36,189 nt of DNA from Candidatus Kapaibacterium sp. (GTDB lineage Bacteria; Bacteroidota; Ignavibacteria; Palsa-1295). The notes under the pieces are model-generated. The model was given only the letters and a program-made list of their open reading frames with translations, searched no databases and was not told the DNA's origin. The DNA is taken from assembly GCA_017882165.1 (NCBI GenBank), contig JADGPZ010000012.1:1-36189 (forward strand). Direction: 5' to 3'. Position 1 is the stretch's first letter; the number at the start of each line of letters is the position of its first letter. Positions 33,989-36,189 of this stretch are shown here, piece after piece. The position numbers were made by a program, and so were the translations under genes.

Positions 33989-34477
33989 ATGCAAGCGCCA
34001 ATTGTCGGTATCATCATGGGCAGCGCCTCCGACTGGGACACGATGCGGGAGACGCACAACGTCCTGGAGGAATTCGGTGTCCCCCACGAGTATAGAGTCC
34101 TTTCCGCCCACCGCGCGCCTCGTGCCGTGACGGAGTATGCTGAAAGTGCGGAACAGCGCGGTCTGAAAGTTATCATTGGCGCGGCTGGCGGCGCGGCGCA
34201 TCTGGCCGGAGTGCTCGCGGCGCAGACGTTGCTGCCCGTGCTCGGCGTCCCGATCGAGAGTCAGGCACTCAAAGGTATGGATTCGCTTCTTTCGACGGTG
34301 CAGATGCCCGGCGGCATACCGGTCGGCACGCTCGCCATCGGTAAGGCCGGCGCAAAGAACGCCGCATTGCTTGCCATAGCCATGCTCGCCACAACCGACC
34401 CAGCCCTCCGCGAGAAGTTGCTCGTTTATCGCGAAAAGCAGACACAAGCGGTCCTCGACGCAAAGTTAGAAGGATAA
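33989..34477 (+). CDS. purE: N5-carboxyaminoimidazole ribonucleotide mutase (class I PurE)
   Basis: 162 aa, ATG start. PurE moves the carboxyl group of N5-CAIR to carbon to form CAIR in purine synthesis. The signatures are all present: GIIMGSASDWDTM, YRVLSAHRAPRAV (catalytic His), VIIGAAGGAAHLAGVLAAQT, PVLGVPIES, and MPGGIPVGTLAIGKAGAKNAALLA. Length is typical of class I enzymes, which normally work with PurK; purK is not in the window. It is divergent from elbB and probably heads a transcript with the next one or two genes. Confidence 0.97.
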   Translation: MQAPIVGIIMGSASDWDTMRETHNVLEEFGVPHEYRVLSAHRAPRAVTEYAESAEQRGLKVIIGAAGGAAHLAGVLAAQTLLPVLGVPIESQALKGMDSLLSTVQMPGGIPVGTLAIGKAGAKNAALLAIAMLATTDPALREKLLVYREKQTQAVLDAKLEG

Positions 34478-34482
34478 CACCG

Positions 34483-35148
34483 TTGCGCGTTCAACTGATC
34501 ACTGACGAAGTCTACCGCGATGGTTTTGTGCGGTATCTCTCCGCACAGTCAGGGATTGAGATCGTCGTTGATGCGCCCGATGTGATTCTCGACGCCATCT
34601 TTCTCGACCGCGACAAGAAGCTTGCCGTGCTTGCGGAGCTTGCTCCATCTGTGCCGGTTCTGACGAACACACTCACGATGGCCGCCACAACTGTGGCCCA
34701 AGCGCTGGGAGGATCGACCACAGTGCTTGGCATGCCGATCTTTCCTCACCACTTCGAGGGACAGAAGACCGTCGAGATTTCGCTACCGCTTGGAGCCACC
34801 TATTCTACCGAAGTTGCGACGAATTTCCTGTCTTCTCTTGGCAAAACCGGCGAGCAGATCGGCGACTGCGTTGCCGGTATATTTGCCCGAACGCTGGCGA
34901 TGATCGTCAACGAAGCGGCCTTTGCTGTGCAGGAATCGGTGGCTCTGCCGAAAGACATTGACACCGCAATGAAGCTTGGTACGAACTATCCGAAGGGGCC
35001 TTTGGCCTGGTGTGACGAAATCGGTGCGGAGGCAATTGTTGCTGTGCTAGATGCGCTGGCCGGTGAATATGGGCCTGAGCGATACCGAGTCGCGCCGCTG
35101 CTCCGACGTCATGCCGAGGCCGGGATGAAATTTATTGAGAATAATTAG
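34483..35148 (+). CDS. Truncated 3-hydroxyacyl-CoA-dehydrogenase-like protein, probable pseudoenzyme
   Basis: 221 aa, TTG start with a good ribosome site (AGAAGGA, 8 nt ahead), 5 nt after purE. The C-terminal half matches the 3HCDH C-terminal domain well: MIVNEAAFAVQESVALPKDIDTAMKLGTNYPKGPLAWCDEIG, then YRVAPLLRRHAEAG. The N-terminal part keeps only the later half of the Rossmann domain: the GxGxxG motif is missing, TNTS is TNTL, the catalytic His of GMHFF is Pro85 in GMPIF, and the Asn of the FxxNR motif is Ala135. Glu98 of the catalytic dyad remains. At about 280 residues normal enzymes are some 60 longer. I infer a CoA-binding or structural protein without normal dehydrogenase activity. 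The frame is intact, so it is not decay. Confidence 0.8.
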   Translation: MRVQLITDEVYRDGFVRYLSAQSGIEIVVDAPDVILDAIFLDRDKKLAVLAELAPSVPVLTNTLTMAATTVAQALGGSTTVLGMPIFPHHFEGQKTVEISLPLGATYSTEVATNFLSSLGKTGEQIGDCVAGIFARTLAMIVNEAAFAVQESVALPKDIDTAMKLGTNYPKGPLAWCDEIGAEAIVAVLDALAGEYGPERYRVAPLLRRHAEAGMKFIENN

Positions 35149-35186
35149 GTTTGAGCTAGCCTCATTCATCACTGATCGACTGTTCC

Positions 35187-35738
35187 ATGCTTATTTCGCT
35201 CGAAAATCCCCAATTCTTTGGTGTCGCTGAGGTCACAGAACTCCGTTCGCTTGGCCTCTGGCAAGATTCTCATACTACGCCCTCGAAGCTCGCGTTCGCC
35301 GGGTTGTTGTTGGCTCCGATCATGCAAATCGTCGTCCGCGACGATGCAACCTCGACCGCCGAATTCCAGATGATGCAGGAATACCTGGAAACGCTCCAGC
35401 GTGGATTCGCGCTGGCTACGCATTCCGACCTGGAATCCATCGGCACCGATATGGGGCTGCTACCGATGCTCCGCGGCACCTGGGACACTGCGAGGTTTCA
35501 ACGGGCTCGCTCCCTCCTCGCGGCTGTGGTTGGCCGCCTCACGGAGCGAGAAGCAGACGATGTTCGGAATGCTGTCGCGCACGCTGCGCTTGCGGCGGTG
35601 AAGGCTGGCAGTCCGCATATGATCAGCTTCCATTTGGTCGATGACGAAGAGCGCGCGATGGTACAGGACCTGATCCGCGACCTTAAGCTCGAGCGCTCAT
35701 CCGAAGGGCTGAACCTGCTGAATAAGGCGCAGAACTAA
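35187..35738 (+). CDS. Hypothetical helical protein
   Basis: 183 aa, ATG start, 38 nt after the preceding gene. No signal peptide or membrane helix. It looks mostly helical with two similar acidic-basic stretches, [29 protein letters not shown] and [24 protein letters not shown]; the D-D/E-R-E spacing recalls TerB-like helical domains, but this is only a resemblance. I do not recognise the family. Its stop codon overlaps the stop of the convergent fbp gene (shared bases 35736-35737). Confidence 0.6.
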   Translation: MLISLENPQFFGVAEVTELRSLGLWQDSHTTPSKLAFAGLLLAPIMQIVVRDDATSTAEFQMMQEYLETLQRGFALATHSDLESIGTDMGLLPMLRGTWDTARFQRARSLLAAVVGRLTEREADDVRNAVAHAALAAVKAGSPHMISFHLVDDEERAMVQDLIRDLKLERSSEGLNLLNKAQN

Positions 35739-36189
35739 CGGCTGGCCGAGCGGTTCAAAAATCGCTCGACTTCTTCAACATTCTTAGGGCTGCCAACAAT
35801 GAGCGGCGTCCGCTGGTGCAAGTGCTCGGGCTCGATCTCGAGCACGCGCCGTGAACCATCGCTTGCCTTGCCGCCTGCCTGCTCGACAACGAACGACATC
35901 GGATTTGCTTCATAAAGCAGACGCAGCTTGCCTTTGTGACTCTTCACGTCCGCCGGATAGAGAAATACTCCTCCGTAGAGCAGCGTCCGGTGTACGTCGG
36001 CGACCATGGAGCCAATGTAGCGTAGCGTGTACGCTTTTTTGTCTTCTGCAGGCACGTCCATCTTCGCCCAATCAATGTAGTGTTGGACGCGCGGATCCCA
36101 CTTATGGTAGTTGCCCTCGTTGACACTGTAAATCGTCCCATGCTGCGGGATGCGAATGTCATCATGCGAGAGCAGGAACTCGCCGATGC
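35735..36189 (-). CDS. fbp: Fructose-1,6-bisphosphatase class I, C-terminal part (5' end outside window)
   Basis: About 151 codons are visible; the frame runs off the right edge. Class I FBPase hydrolyses fructose 1,6-bisphosphate to fructose 6-phosphate in gluconeogenesis. Signatures: [51 protein letters not shown] (substrate-binding Tyr, Arg and Lys region), [21 protein letters not shown], and [21 protein letters not shown]. The C terminus is complete. The first Met inside the window (36061) is internal, not a start. Confidence 0.97.
   Translation of the reverse strand, partial: IGEFLLSHDDIRIPQHGTIYSVNEGNYHKWDPRVQHYIDWAKMDVPAEDKKAYTLRYIGSMVADVHRTLLYGGVFLYPADVKSHKGKLRLLYEANPMSFVVEQAGGKASDGSRRVLEIEPEHLHQRTPLIVGSPKNVEEVERFLNRSASR

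Noticed and set aside
1-36189. CRISPR arrays, tRNA or rRNA genes, insertion sequences, prophage genes
   Set aside because: None seen by eye: no regularly spaced repeats, no cloverleaf-like sequence with CCA end, and no transposase or integrase motif.

Overview
The window reads as chromosomal DNA of a Gram-negative bacterium, most likely in the Bacteroidota/Chlorobiota/Kapabacteria neighbourhood. This placement is an inference. It rests on outer-membrane barrels ending in Phe, a one-piece metallopeptidase/TolB-propeller/barrel protein, a Wza/Wzi/Wzz polysaccharide set, few Shine-Dalgarno sites, and tightly packed genes. No rRNA, tRNA, CRISPR array, transposase or phage gene was seen.

Layout. 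2-667 (+): 3' part of a degenerate HisA-like TIM-barrel gene. 678-29043 (-): about 28 kb of almost gapless genes on one strand, read from 29043 downwards. The order is nucleotide-sugar dehydrogenase, UDP-GlcNAc 2-epimerase, SLBB/Wza-type export protein, Wzi-type barrel, Wzz-type chain-length protein, O-antigen ligase/polymerase, Wzx-type flippase, two GT2 enzymes, a GT-C-like membrane protein, a GT4 enzyme, a membrane GT2, an active-looking polyprenyl glycosylphosphotransferase (PGPT), another GT2, a WbpE-like aminotransferase, a Dpm1-type GT2, a GT2 fused to a degenerate PGPT, then accA, a small anchored unknown, a DMT transporter and the peptidase/propeller/barrel protein. 29044-29423 is the only long gap. 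29424-30931 (+): yceI with a clear terminator, then a potassium-channel-like gene. 30919-33858 (-): elbB-alr-murB. 33989-35738 (+): purE, a stripped 3-hydroxyacyl-CoA-dehydrogenase-like gene and an unknown. 35735-36189 (-): 3' part of fructose-1,6-bisphosphatase.

How it works together. The cluster is a near-complete Wzx/Wzy-dependent polysaccharide system. The epimerase, dehydrogenase and WbpE-like aminotransferase point to an N-acetylated mannuronic-acid-type sugar. The PGPT starts the repeat unit on undecaprenyl phosphate, GT2/GT4 enzymes extend it, Wzx flips it, Wzy polymerises or ligates it, Wzz sets length, and the SLBB protein and Wzi export and hold it at the surface. The Wzz protein has no tyrosine-kinase domain.

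Most unusual items: (1) a 673-residue GT2 fused to a PGPT-like module whose KFRSM segment is gone and whose catalytic Asp is Ser; (2) a 221-residue 3-hydroxyacyl-CoA dehydrogenase relative lacking the NAD motif and catalytic His, directly behind purE; (3) the HisA-like protein without recognisable phosphate-binding loops; (4) a four-copy heptanucleotide repeat inside murB.
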